From: Meiothermus sp.
GTDB taxonomy: Bacteria > Deinococcota > Deinococci > Deinococcales > Thermaceae
Length of the DNA: 64,000 nucleotides
NCBI RefSeq assembly: GCF_026004055.1
Contig: NZ_BPIJ01000001.1
Coordinates: forward strand, 558,001-622,000
Direction of reading: 5' to 3'
Below, piece after piece: positions 9,725-18,740 of the stretch. A model generated the notes under the pieces. The model was not told the DNA's origin. It saw nothing but the letters and a program-made list of their open reading frames with translations, and ran no database searches. How positions within the stretch are numbered: position 1 is the stretch's first letter; each line of letters opens with the position of its first letter. Made by a program: the position numbers and the translations under genes.

Positions 9725-10192
9725 ATGGAAAGGGTGATGGATACGAAGCACCCAGTCATCCGCTTCAACCTTCGGGTGGGCGGAGTCGTCATCAAGCATC
9801 AGCAGGTATTGGTGTGTCACGAACCCCAAAGTGACTTCTGGTACTTGCCAGGTGGGCGGGTGGAGCTCGGCGAAGAAGCGCAAGCGGCTCTGGCTCGAGA
9901 GATATCCGAGGAGTTGCAGGTCAGGCCTCGAGTGGGTCGAATGCTCTGGGTAGTGGAAAATTTCTTTGAGCTAAGCGGATGCAGTTTCCACGAAGTGGCT
10001 CTGTATTTTGCGCTGGATCTTCCGCTTCAGCCCACCCCAGATCCCCTACTCGGGCAGGAAGACGGGCAAGACCTGTGGTTCCGCTGGATACCCTTGTACA
10101 ACCTACCCCAAGTCAACCTAAAACCCGATTTTCTCAAAAGTGCCCTGCGGGCGCTGCCGGTGCGTACCAAGCACATCGTGCAGCGGGGCTAG
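9725..10192 (+). CDS. Nudix hydrolase
   Basis: 155 aa. The Nudix box is complete (GGRVELGEEAQAALAREI followed by SEEL), giving the metal-binding REXXEE helix that cleaves nucleoside diphosphate-X bonds. The substrate is unknown. The start could be the ATG at 9725 or the one at 9737, which has GGAAAGG a few bases upstream. It is isolated between ricT and a membrane protein gene on the same strand. Confidence 0.9.
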   Translation: MERVMDTKHPVIRFNLRVGGVVIKHQQVLVCHEPQSDFWYLPGGRVELGEEAQAALAREISEELQVRPRVGRMLWVVENFFELSGCSFHEVALYFALDLPLQPTPDPLLGQEDGQDLWFRWIPLYNLPQVNLKPDFLKSALRALPVRTKHIVQRG

Positions 10193-10368
10193 TGGGGTTC
10201 TTGCGCTGGCCAATCTTTACAGCAATATAACGCCGAATCTTGGATCAAGATGTCGTCCATGCCAATGCCATATGGGGCTGCCCTAGCGCTCTGCTACACT
10301 TGGGGCGACCATGCCCTCAAAAGTGTACGGCCGTTGTTTATTCCAAACCTTGTTGCTGGAGGCTCCAG

Positions 10369-10983
10369 GTGCTTAACATTGGACAGGTTCTTTCCCGTAG
10401 CCTTGGACTTTTAGCCCAGCACCCCGTGGGCATTGTCTGGTTACTGGTGCAAGCCCTGCTAGTTAGTGTCTTAACCCTGGGCCTTTTGAGCGGGCCGATG
10501 CAGGTAGGCGTCTACACCGTGCTGATGCGCTACGCCCGCACCGGCGAGTGGAACCCGGAAGCGCTGTGGGGCAATACCACCGGCCACAATATTGTGGCCG
10601 GCATTGTGTTTGGGGCCAGCGCCCTGGCGGCGTTTGTGGTGGGCCTTCCGCTGGCGGTGCCGAACGCCCTGCTGGCCTCTTTGCTGGGTTATGTGAGTTT
10701 GGCCGCCATCAACTTGCTATGGTTTTATACCTTCCAGATCATGGTCGACGACGACCAGACCTGGCCCAGGGCCATCCGCAAGGGCTGGGACTTGATGCAG
10801 CAGGGGGGGATTTTGAACCACCTCCTACTGATTGCCATCCTCGAGTCGTTGGTGCTGGTCTCGACCCTATCTACCTGGATACCCTTCCAAATCGTCATGT
10901 ATCTGCTCTTGCTGGGCTTCTCCACGGTAGCCCGGGCGGTGGCCTATGTGCAGCTAGTGCCCACCCGGGCTTTTGAGCCATAG
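10369..10983 (+). CDS. Multi-pass membrane protein of unknown function
   Basis: 204 aa (GTG start). TGGAGG at 10357-10362 sits 6 nt before the GTG, so this start is preferred to an upstream ATG whose extension is not membrane-like. About five hydrophobic helices; the conserved-looking MVDDDQTWPRAIRKGWDLM loop resembles the DUF975/glycerophosphoryl-permease style of membrane proteins, but I do not assign a function. An extended -10 (TGCTACACT, ~10290-10298) lies upstream. Confidence 0.8.
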   Translation: MLNIGQVLSRSLGLLAQHPVGIVWLLVQALLVSVLTLGLLSGPMQVGVYTVLMRYARTGEWNPEALWGNTTGHNIVAGIVFGASALAAFVVGLPLAVPNALLASLLGYVSLAAINLLWFYTFQIMVDDDQTWPRAIRKGWDLMQQGGILNHLLLIAILESLVLVSTLSTWIPFQIVMYLLLLGFSTVARAVAYVQLVPTRAFEP

Positions 10984-11009
10984 CGCGGTGCTTTGCTGCT
11001 CCCTTTGCC

Positions 11010-11921
11010 CTACTTATCGTAGGGCTTGCCCACCGCTGCTGGCGGGCGACTGCGCCCGATGAAGCCAGCCAGTACCAGCATGGTCAGGATAAAGGGCAGG
11101 GCCTGCACGATGGTGGCGGGCAAAATATCCCCGCCTTGAAGCTGGATGGCCAGGGCCTGGGCAAAGCCAAACAACAAGGTAGCCCCCAGCACGCCAAAGG
11201 GGTGCCATTTGCCAAAAATGAGGGCCGCCAGGGCAATAAATCCGGCGCCTGCGCTCATGGCCCGGATAAACTGGTTGAGGAACCCAATCGAGAGATAAGC
11301 CCCTGCAATCCCGGCCAGCACCCCCGACAAAACCACCGCCGTGTAGCGCATGCGGATCACGTTCACGCCCATGGTCTCGGCGGCTTCGGGGTGCTCGCCC
11401 ACCGCCCGCAAGCGCAGGCCCCAGGGGGTCTTGAAGAGCACCCACCAGACTATAGGTACCAGCAAAAAGGCTATTAGCACCAAGATGGAAACATCTCCGC
11501 TGCCCAGACTTACCAAGGGCAGGCGATTTTTTACCTCCTGGGAGGTGGAGGTGTTGTTGTAGAGCACCTGCAAGACAATCGAGGGTGCCCCCAGGGCCGC
11601 AATGTTAATGGCCGTACCCGAGACAATTTGGTCGGCGCGGTACTTGATGGAGGCGATGGCGTGAACCAGCCCCACCAGGCCGCCTACCATAGCTCCTACC
11701 AGCAGACCCACCCAGGGGATCCAGAAGGCCTCGAGGCCCCCGGTGGCCACCTCGATGCGGTTGACGGTGATGGCTGCCGCCGCCGCACCAAACAGAATCA
11801 TGCCCTCGAGGGCGATATTTACCACCCCGCTACGCTCGGAGAACAACCCCCCCAGCGAGGTCAGCAAGAGCGGTGCTGCTTGCCGTAAGGTTGAAAAAAA
11901 CAAGGCAACGATGATTTCCAT
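11010..11921 (-). CDS. Nucleoside/simple-sugar ABC transporter permease (NupQ-like)
   Basis: 303 aa, about eight helices. The opening GGLFSERSGVVNIALEGMIL is diagnostic for the BmpA-linked nucleoside/ribose permease family (YufQ/NupQ, PnrA systems). It starts 1 nt after the stop of the partner permease, so the two are one operon and should form the membrane heterodimer. The ATPase and BMP lipoprotein genes are not in this window. Confidence 0.9.
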   Translation of the reverse strand: MEIIVALFFSTLRQAAPLLLTSLGGLFSERSGVVNIALEGMILFGAAAAAITVNRIEVATGGLEAFWIPWVGLLVGAMVGGLVGLVHAIASIKYRADQIVSGTAINIAALGAPSIVLQVLYNNTSTSQEVKNRLPLVSLGSGDVSILVLIAFLLVPIVWWVLFKTPWGLRLRAVGEHPEAAETMGVNVIRMRYTAVVLSGVLAGIAGAYLSIGFLNQFIRAMSAGAGFIALAALIFGKWHPFGVLGATLLFGFAQALAIQLQGGDILPATIVQALPFILTMLVLAGFIGRSRPPAAVGKPYDK

Positions 11922-11922
11922 C

Positions 11923-13797
11923 CTAGTCTCCTGCCGCCGCTGCGGACTTGGCCTGCCGGGCTTCCTGTTCGGCCTTGGCCTCGGTCTCGACCTGGGCGGC
12001 CCGTAGTGGATCGGTGAAGTAGCGTGGTAAGAACCCCCCCACCGCTATGAACAAGATGATCAGGGCCTGTAAGACCTGAATGATCTGGTTGCTGATGCCC
12101 AGTTGAGCATTCAGCGAGACACCCCCCGCCAGCAGCACACCAAACAGGGTGGCCGAGAGAAAGATACCCAGCGGCATGTTCTGGCCCATCAGGGCCACCG
12201 CGATGCCGTCAAAGCCCACGCTCGAGGGGATGGCGGTCTTGAGCCGATAGGTGCCGTCCATCCCTGCGCCCAGCACATAGTGGGTTGCGGCCAGGCCGGC
12301 CAGTGCACCCGAGATAACCATGGCCAGAATCATCTTCTGCCGCAGGTTGACCCCCGCATATTCGGCGGCTTTGGGTGCTAAGCCGGTAGCCCGCAGTTCG
12401 TAGCCAGCAGCGGTGCGAAAAAGATAAAAGTTGTAAAACAACAAGGCCAGAATGGCAATCAGGAAAGACCCGTTGAGCAGTTGCGAGGCCAGCGCCGAGC
12501 TTACGGCGAACGGAAAGCCCGGTAAGAAGCCCCCAACCACAAACCCCAGCACCACCGCACCCAGCGAGATCAGCAAGCGCCTCCCCAGATCCAACCGCCT
12601 GAGCCCGTAGTACACCCCCAGACCCGCCAGCACCGCCAGTGGCAAGGCCCAAGAGAAGGTGTTGTTGGGGAAGAGAATATGGATCATCAGGGGGATGCGG
12701 GCCCCTTCCTGAATCTCCTCGCTGCGTCCCTCAAAGCCCTCAGCCTTGAAGGGCAAAACCACTTTTTGTCCAAAAAAGCGGTATTCGTTAGCGGCCAGCA
12801 TAAACAGCAGCACCGAGGCCGCAATGTAGTTCATCATGATGGTATTGATCACCTCGTTGGCGCCGAAGCGGGCTTTGAGCCAGCCCACAATGCCACCCCA
12901 CAAGGCTCCCCCAAGTGCTGCGGCCAGGATCGCCACAGGCAGCAGCAGCCAGCCCGGTAGGGGTAGGTACACCCCGGCCAACATGGCAAACAAGGCCCCA
13001 ATGGTGAGCTGACCGGGAGCCCCGATATTGAACATTCCTGCACGGAATCCGAAAGCCACCGCCAGGCCGGTGAATATGAGCGGGGTGGCAAAGCCCAGGC
13101 TGGTAAAGATGCCGGTCAGATTGAGGATGGGGCTAAACAAAATTTGGAAGGTATAGGTAATCAGGTCGAGTTTGCCTGCAACCAGCTCGCGCAGCCCGAG
13201 CCCTTCGACCCCTTGAGTGCCAAGACCGGGTCGCAGAATGGCCACCACCAACGCCCCCACCACCACCGCCAGCAAGAGCGAAACAACCGGAACCACCACC
13301 CCCCGAAAGCGTACCAAGAAAGCCAGGCCCCCCGGCAGTTGCATGCGGGCCAGCAACAGCAAGCCCAAGGCGTAGAACAGCCCGGTATAGGCCCCGAGCG
13401 AAAGGGCAAAACGCCTTAAAGGGGGGCGACGAGCCCCTGCTGCCAGGGCGCTGTCGTTGACCGCGGCGATAGCCTGGTAAAACCACCAGGCCTCGAGGGC
13501 AAACAGCCCCAGGCCCAAGCCCCCCAGAAGGTAGAGAACCCTAGCGCGGGTCTCGGGGTTGGGCAGAAGTAACGCTGCGCTGGCCGCCAGTACCAGCACC
13601 ACCCACACCCCAAAAACCCACCCTAGCCAGGAAAAGTCAAGCCCCTCCGGTAGCGTAAGGCCTTTGGGGTTCATATTCCCCAGCGGGTTCAAGAGGTAAC
13701 CGGTGCCATCGAACTCCCGCATGGGTATAGCCCAGGGGGACAAGACCATCAGCGCTAGCGCCAAGACCCCCACAATCAAGAACAGATACCGACCCAT
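11923..13797 (-). CDS. Nucleoside/simple-sugar ABC transporter permease, long form (NupP-like)
   Basis: 624 aa, against roughly 350 for typical NupP. The permease core (LIFTGLAVAFGFRAGMFNIG, GANEVINTIMMNYIA, YELRATGLAPKAAEYAGVN) is clear. It is preceded by ~165 residues with about four extra helices and contains an extra hydrophilic/membrane insertion after NEYRFFGQK. The ATG at 13797 has TGAGGAA upstream; an earlier in-frame ATG would add a non-membrane leader. First gene of a two-gene permease operon. Confidence 0.9.
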   Translation of the reverse strand: MGRYLFLIVGVLALALMVLSPWAIPMREFDGTGYLLNPLGNMNPKGLTLPEGLDFSWLGWVFGVWVVLVLAASAALLLPNPETRARVLYLLGGLGLGLFALEAWWFYQAIAAVNDSALAAGARRPPLRRFALSLGAYTGLFYALGLLLLARMQLPGGLAFLVRFRGVVVPVVSLLLAVVVGALVVAILRPGLGTQGVEGLGLRELVAGKLDLITYTFQILFSPILNLTGIFTSLGFATPLIFTGLAVAFGFRAGMFNIGAPGQLTIGALFAMLAGVYLPLPGWLLLPVAILAAALGGALWGGIVGWLKARFGANEVINTIMMNYIAASVLLFMLAANEYRFFGQKVVLPFKAEGFEGRSEEIQEGARIPLMIHILFPNNTFSWALPLAVLAGLGVYYGLRRLDLGRRLLISLGAVVLGFVVGGFLPGFPFAVSSALASQLLNGSFLIAILALLFYNFYLFRTAAGYELRATGLAPKAAEYAGVNLRQKMILAMVISGALAGLAATHYVLGAGMDGTYRLKTAIPSSVGFDGIAVALMGQNMPLGIFLSATLFGVLLAGGVSLNAQLGISNQIIQVLQALIILFIAVGGFLPRYFTDPLRAAQVETEAKAEQEARQAKSAAAAGD

Positions 13798-13934
13798 AGA
13801 TTCCTCAGAGCGGATTCTACACTGTGGGCCGCAAAAGGGTATCTCCAATCCGGCGGTTTATCGGGGCCTGTATGGTGGAAGGGACAGGCTTTGTGAAGAG
13901 TGCTATAGCCCAATCCAACCGGGGCCAGAAGTGC

Positions 13935-13949
13935 TAAACTTTGCGAGTG
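13935..13949 (+). promoter_or_regulatory. -10 box for leaderless ubiE
   Basis: TAAACT at 13935-13940 lies 6 nt before the GTG at 13947 and follows TGC (extended -10). There is no ribosome binding site between box and start codon, so the transcript probably begins at or next to the GTG. Confidence 0.55.
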
Positions 13950-14708
13950 CAAGACCCTACAGAGGCCAAAGCCCAGGCCGTTCAAAAGATGTTTTCGGAA
14001 ATCGCTCCCCGCTACGATCTACTCAACCGGGTGTTGTCGCTTGGGGTCGATCAGGTCTGGCGGGTGGCCGCAGTCAAGGCCGCTTTGCAGAAAAACCCAA
14101 AACGCATCCTCGACCTGGCTACCGGTACCGGCGATATCGCTTTGCTGCTAAAGAAGCTTGCACCTTCCGCCGAGGTAACAGGGGCCGATTTTACCCCCCC
14201 GATGCTCGAGCTGGCCAGGCAAAAAGCCCGAAAGGCGGGGCTAGAGGTGCTTTTTGTCGAAGCCGACGCCTTAAAGCTGCCATTCCCGGATCAGCACTTC
14301 GACGCGGTGACCATCGCTTTTGGCTTCCGCAATTTTGCCGACCATCCTAAGGCTTTGGCCGAGTTGTATCGGGTGATCGCGCCGGGCGGAAGGCTTTGTG
14401 TTTTGGAGTTTCCACCCCCGCCCAAGAGCGGTCTGGGACTCCTGTACCGCTTCTACTTTACCCGCGTTCTCCCCGTAATTGGGGGGCTGGTGTCTGGCCG
14501 TGCCGCGGCCTACCGCTACCTGCCCGAGTCGGTGGAGCGCTTTCCAGACCCCCCCACCCTTGCTACCATGATGGGCCTGGCAGGTTTTAGCACCCGCTAT
14601 GAGCTTTTTACCGGTGGTATTGCTGCACTGCACATAGCGGATAAGCCCATCCTGAAGGTTCCGGCTCTGCCGCTGCGCACGGGTGAATTTCCTCCGGGTG
14701 AAGAATGA
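13947..14708 (+). CDS. ubiE: Demethylmenaquinone methyltransferase
   Basis: 253 aa. Class I SAM methyltransferase with the UbiE/MenG signatures MFSEIAPRYDLLNRVLSLG near the N-terminus, LDLATGTGDIALLLKK (SAM loop) and FGFRNFADHPKAL. It methylates demethylmenaquinone in the last step of menaquinone synthesis, the quinone used by Thermales. The GTG at 13947 is preferred because a -10 box lies 6 nt upstream; a TTG two codons earlier is possible. The stop overlaps the next start (ATGA). Confidence 0.93.
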   Translation: MQDPTEAKAQAVQKMFSEIAPRYDLLNRVLSLGVDQVWRVAAVKAALQKNPKRILDLATGTGDIALLLKKLAPSAEVTGADFTPPMLELARQKARKAGLEVLFVEADALKLPFPDQHFDAVTIAFGFRNFADHPKALAELYRVIAPGGRLCVLEFPPPPKSGLGLLYRFYFTRVLPVIGGLVSGRAAAYRYLPESVERFPDPPTLATMMGLAGFSTRYELFTGGIAALHIADKPILKVPALPLRTGEFPPGEE

Positions 14709-15238
14709 TAGGAATCGAGATAGACCCCCAACGCCTGCTCCTAGAGGGCATGGAGTCCGGTGAGTTTCCCGATCTGAAGCCCCTGGCTTTGGCCCGCGAG
14801 TATGCCCTCGAGCACGCGCAGGGCAATGCTGGCGAAAACGAAATTGTCCGCTGGTGGCACAGCCCCGGTGGCTTCTACTATGAGTTCAAGCAGTTCCCGA
14901 CAGCCTTTTACGGGTTCTTGGGTCTGGTACAGGGTGAGTACCTAAGCCCTGGCCAAGCACAGGAGCTGGTTTGGGAAGGTTTGGCCAAAGCCGACAAAGA
15001 CCAGGCCGACCTGACGCTTTTTTATACCGCCAACCTGATGCAAAGCGACCAGGACTTCTACATGGCTTATACGCTGGGCCATACCCGCATCCAACGGGGT
15101 GAGGCCCGCTACGCCCTGCCCTTGTTTATGCGATTGCAAGGGCCCCGCTCCTTGATGGTTCTACTGCGTTCGCACGAAGAGTATCTGCTTTTCAAACTGC
15201 CGAAAGGCCAGCCGGTTTTGTCGGGGCTTTTGGCATAA
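14705..15238 (+). CDS. Hypothetical protein coupled to ubiE
   Basis: 177 aa, no signal peptide or membrane segment, moderately acidic. The start overlaps the ubiE stop by ATGA, so it is co-translated. I do not recognise a domain. Visible features are an N-terminal MIGIEIDPQRLLLEGMESG stretch, a HSPGGFYYEF motif and an alpha/beta-like C-terminal half. The ATGA overlap suggests a role linked to menaquinone or respiration, but this is only context. Confidence 0.75.
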   Translation: MIGIEIDPQRLLLEGMESGEFPDLKPLALAREYALEHAQGNAGENEIVRWWHSPGGFYYEFKQFPTAFYGFLGLVQGEYLSPGQAQELVWEGLAKADKDQADLTLFYTANLMQSDQDFYMAYTLGHTRIQRGEARYALPLFMRLQGPRSLMVLLRSHEEYLLFKLPKGQPVLSGLLA

Positions 15239-15255
15239 GCCGGTCGGAAGCGGGA

Positions 15256-15777
15256 TCAGTGCGCCTTGGATGGATGGCGAGCTGCCTCTAACGCAAGCTT
15301 GGCCGGTTCGGGCTGAGCCAGCCAGCGCAAAGCCAGAGCTATCTGCCCAAAAAGCGCCAACAAAACCAGGATTCCGATGGCGTCGGTGGGCTCGGGCCCG
15401 CTCATCAGCCAGCCGATGGGACTAGGGGCGGGGAGGCCCACGGTATGGGTCAGCAAGTAGATCAGGGCTGTAAGGGTGCTAAGCCCCAGTCCAACCCGTA
15501 CAAAGGGCCGGGCCTGGGACTTGGGAACCCTGTTGCTGTGCATGAAGGCCAACATCAGGATGAAGAACCCGGTGGCCAGCAGCAACGAGATGCCCCACAG
15601 CATGATCTGGGCGTAGAAGAAAGCTTGGGGCTGCTCGAGCAAAAATCGATCGGGCCCGATGGCTCCACAAGGCCCTCCCCCAAGCGGTGTACCCGCCCAC
15701 CCCACCAACTGAAGGGCAAAAGGGGCAAACATAAATGCTACCAGCACCCCAAGTTGGCGGTCGCGAATCCCCCACAT
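15256..15777 (-). CDS. Hypothetical four-helix membrane protein
   Basis: 173 aa with four hydrophobic segments (residues ~10-30, ~57-80, ~93-112, ~135-155) and a Gly/Pro-rich extracytoplasmic loop with one Cys. It is convergent with the ubiE pair. No family recognised. Confidence 0.7.
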   Translation of the reverse strand: MWGIRDRQLGVLVAFMFAPFALQLVGWAGTPLGGGPCGAIGPDRFLLEQPQAFFYAQIMLWGISLLLATGFFILMLAFMHSNRVPKSQARPFVRVGLGLSTLTALIYLLTHTVGLPAPSPIGWLMSGPEPTDAIGILVLLALFGQIALALRWLAQPEPAKLALEAARHPSKAH

Positions 15778-15851
15778 GGTTCTATGCTGCCATCAAAAAA
15801 GGGGGCTGGATAGGTAAAAATATCCCGGGTGGGTGGTTTTGGCTTGCGAAG

Positions 15852-16670
15852 CTATGGGCCTACGAGCTCTTGGTTGTATTGCAACACGTACTCGATAGCT
15901 TGGGCGAAGCCATGCTCGCGAACGTGTCCGGTGACGTAATCGGCTACCGCGAGGATTTCCTCCACCGCGTTGCCCATAGCAATGCCAAGGCCCGCCTCGC
16001 GGATTGCCTCGAGGTCGTTGTGGCTATCGCCAATCATGGCCATTTCCTCTAGGGAGATGCCATAATATTCGGCCAACCAGCGTAGGCCGGACAGCTTCGT
16101 AACCCCCTTCTTAATCACCCCGGTAATTACCTCGCGCGGGCTCAAATACTCGGCCAGATCCACCTCGGGCAGGGCCAGGTCGGGCTTGACAGCCTCCCAT
16201 AAACCCAGATCGGGCACCACAAACCACAGCCGTACCAGGGTCTCCCGGACTTCCTCAAACCGTGCCGAGCGGGCTTCCACCCCGGTTATCTCGATGTGGG
16301 TGAGGAGTTCGGGGGGCATCAAATCGGCTTCATAATAGCGCCCACCTAGAGCGCCCATCAGGTCGAAGGGCAGCCGATATTTGCGGGCCACAGCCACGAT
16401 TTCCTGTAAGCGGGGTAAGGGCTCGGCGTGCAGCGGGTTTCCCCAGGCATCGCAGATGGAAGCGCCATCGTTGAAAATGTGCGGCCCCTCGGGCTCGAGG
16501 CGCCGGGCATAGGCCAGGCCGTGTCCCCCTTGCGGGCGGCCTGTACAGACTGCAAACTTCAAGCCTGCCGCACGGCCTTTCTCGATAGCAGCCCAGGCCG
16601 AATCCGGGATGCCCAGAGTACGACCGGCGTAAAAGGTTCCGTCGAGGTCTAGGGCAATAAGTTTGATCAT
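15852..16670 (-). CDS. HAD-superfamily (Cof-type) phosphatase
   Basis: 272 aa. HAD motif I is LIALDLDGTF (Asp8 nucleophile, Asp10 acid/base), motif II FAVCTGRP, the Lys of motif III lies in KKGVTKLSGLRW, and motif IV is IGDSHNDLEAI. A cap domain of the Cof type sits between motifs II and III. The ATG at 16670 matches the family start. A 26-bp palindrome (16713-16738) lies 43 bp upstream. It is paralogous to the neighbour at 16750-17562; the substrate is unknown, probably a sugar phosphate. Confidence 0.9.
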   Translation of the reverse strand: MIKLIALDLDGTFYAGRTLGIPDSAWAAIEKGRAAGLKFAVCTGRPQGGHGLAYARRLEPEGPHIFNDGASICDAWGNPLHAEPLPRLQEIVAVARKYRLPFDLMGALGGRYYEADLMPPELLTHIEITGVEARSARFEEVRETLVRLWFVVPDLGLWEAVKPDLALPEVDLAEYLSPREVITGVIKKGVTKLSGLRWLAEYYGISLEEMAMIGDSHNDLEAIREAGLGIAMGNAVEEILAVADYVTGHVREHGFAQAIEYVLQYNQELVGP

Positions 16671-16712
16671 GGGGGCTCCGGGTCTGGGTGGGAAGCGAGC
16701 TATAGGTAAACC

Positions 16713-16738
16713 TTTCACAAACAGATTATATCGTGAAA
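16713..16738. promoter_or_regulatory. TTTCAC palindrome, site A
   Basis: TTTCACAA-N10-TCGTGAAA, with TATAAT on the minus strand inside the spacer. It lies 43 bp upstream of the HAD phosphatase start at 16670. One of four matching sites in the window (others at 20549, 36905 and 60984). Confidence 0.55.
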
Positions 16739-16749
16739 TAAAGTACAAA

Positions 16750-17562
16750 CTAGCTGCTGATCAAATAATCCAAGGCCTCCTCGAGGCCGCACGCATCTAC
16801 TGAGCCAACAACCCGGTCGGCGGCTTTTTTAACGCTCTCCGGTGCGTTCCCCATAGCGATGCCTAGCCGGGCGGCCCGGATTAGCTCGAGGTCGTTTTCC
16901 CCATCACCCACCATGGCGCAGCGGCTCAAATCCAGCCCCAACTGTGTTGCCACCCACTCGGCGGCGGCCCTCTTGGAGACCCCGGCTGCCGTTACCGAGC
17001 TGAAGCCCACGCCTGGCATCCCGGGGCTGGTGGCCTCGTGTAGCTCTACTTCCGGCATCTGCAGAATCCGATGGCGTGCTTGTTGCCAGGCAGGGGAGGG
17101 CCGCCACACGAACTGTACCCGGATCACCCGGTCGGCGAGCTCCATCAGGTCGCATACCTCGGCCCCAAAACCCAGCATGCTTTCGTGGAAGAGCAGATCG
17201 GGGTGCTCGCTTTCGCGAAAGAAGCCCCCGTCGGCGGTGTAGACCTCGAAGGGTACCTGGTACAACCGGCTTTGCTCGAGGAGTTTTGTGTAGGTCAAAC
17301 GGGGCAGCGTCGAAACCTGCACCACCTCCCCGCGCCCCGAGACAATAACCGCCCCCGACTCGAAAATATGCAAACCATCGGGGTCGAGCCGCTGGGCATA
17401 CTCGAGGGCAAATCCGCGCCCAGGACGGCCGGTGCAGATGCTGAGGTGCAACCCCGCTGCTCGAGCCCGTTTAGCGGCCTCCCAGGCACATTGGGGCACC
17501 CCATCAGGGCCGAATAGGGTGCCGTCTACATCTATAAGCACGAGTTGGATGGGTTTATTCAT
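16750..17562 (-). CDS. HAD-superfamily (Cof-type) phosphatase, paralogue
   Basis: 270 aa. Motif I LVLIDVDGTLFG (Asp11/Asp13), motif II LSICTGRPG, motif III Lys in SKRAAAEW and motif IV VGDGENDLELI are intact. Layout and cap position match the gene immediately downstream, so the pair arose by tandem duplication. The two are separated by 79 bp that contain palindrome site A, so the second gene may be separately controlled. Confidence 0.9.
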   Translation of the reverse strand: MNKPIQLVLIDVDGTLFGPDGVPQCAWEAAKRARAAGLHLSICTGRPGRGFALEYAQRLDPDGLHIFESGAVIVSGRGEVVQVSTLPRLTYTKLLEQSRLYQVPFEVYTADGGFFRESEHPDLLFHESMLGFGAEVCDLMELADRVIRVQFVWRPSPAWQQARHRILQMPEVELHEATSPGMPGVGFSSVTAAGVSKRAAAEWVATQLGLDLSRCAMVGDGENDLELIRAARLGIAMGNAPESVKKAADRVVGSVDACGLEEALDYLISS

Positions 17563-17768
17563 ACATTCATTTGGGTTCTAGCATTCGGGGCTTGAGGCCG
17601 AAAAACCTGCAGGCCTTAACTTCCCCCACGCAAAGCTGCTCGTCTTAGGTTGGCGGGCCCCTAATAAACCTTCGGTCATCAGGGCCCCAGATGAGGAACA
17701 ATCAAATGCAGAGCACTTGGGTCGATACCTGGTCGCAGTGGTTTGCGCTCCTGGCCTTTGGCCAACCT

Positions 17769-18680
17769 CTAGTTGAGGCTGCCCCCCAGTTCTACCACGC
17801 CGTTTTCGGCAACTACGGCCGTGCCGCCAATGTACACCCCCAGGATATTCCCGGCCGGGCCGTACTCGACCCGCACATCTACCTGGCCAGGGCCGCCCAT
17901 GCGGTGGCCCTGGGTCACGCTCAGGTTGACCTCCCCCTCCCACCGCGGCACCACGCCCGCCCGGGCCAGCAGCGCCCCCAGGGCTGCATTGGGCGAGCCG
18001 GTGACGGGGTCTTCGGGGATGCCCAGGGCCGGGGCAAAGGTACGGGCGTAAAAGCGGCGGGGGCCATAGGGGGCGTAAACGTGTACGGTGGCAACCTCGA
18101 GTTTTTCCGAGAGCTCGGCCAGTTTTGCCATCTCCGGCTCGAGGGCATCCACCAGCCCCGGCGCCACCACCGGCATAAAGAGCGTCCACAAACCGGTAAA
18201 GGTAATGCCGTAGGGCAAGCCGCGGTGCAGGTAACGTTCGTTGGCCCCCATCACCTCGATAAACTCCTGCAACACCTTCCAGGAAGGCGGGTCGCGGAAA
18301 CGAGGGCTGGGGCTTTGTACCAGGGCGCGTCCGTTTTGCAGTTCTACCCGGAGCGACGCTCCGATGGTGCGTAGGTACAGCTTCTGGGTGCCGGGGGGCA
18401 GCCTTTCGCCTTGGGCCAGCGTAAGGGCCAAGGCTATGGCGGCGTGGCCGCTAAACTCTACCTCCCCGTTGACGGCAAAAAACCGCGCTCCAAACCCCGT
18501 ACCGTCCCAGTCGGTGACAAACGCGGCCTGGGGCTGTCCTAGTTTGGCGGCTACTTGCTGCATCTCCTCGGTGGTCATTCCCCGCGCATCCATTACCAGC
18601 GCCACTCGGTTGCCCCCCCCGGGGATCTCGGTAAAGGCATCCACCAATAGGTAGGGAATACGTCGGGCGAGGTTAGACAT
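17769..18680 (-). CDS. PhzF-family protein (isomerase/epimerase fold)
   Basis: 303 aa, the usual length. The N-terminal LLVDAFTEIPGGGNRVALV, the central FSGHAAIALALTL and the ending PAGNILGVYIGGTAVV follow the PhzF/diaminopimelate-epimerase-like fold. The family's catalytic Glu in NLSETAF aligns with Gln here (GQPQAAF), so classic PhzF isomerase chemistry is doubtful. It lies 60 bp downstream of aspS on the same strand. The reaction is unknown. Confidence 0.85.
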   Translation of the reverse strand: MSNLARRIPYLLVDAFTEIPGGGNRVALVMDARGMTTEEMQQVAAKLGQPQAAFVTDWDGTGFGARFFAVNGEVEFSGHAAIALALTLAQGERLPPGTQKLYLRTIGASLRVELQNGRALVQSPSPRFRDPPSWKVLQEFIEVMGANERYLHRGLPYGITFTGLWTLFMPVVAPGLVDALEPEMAKLAELSEKLEVATVHVYAPYGPRRFYARTFAPALGIPEDPVTGSPNAALGALLARAGVVPRWEGEVNLSVTQGHRMGGPGQVDVRVEYGPAGNILGVYIGGTAVVAENGVVELGGSLN

Positions 18681-18740
18681 AGGTGATCCCCTTGGCCAGG
18701 GTACAGGGGCCTAGTGGAGGCCGAATAGGGCATGGCAGGC

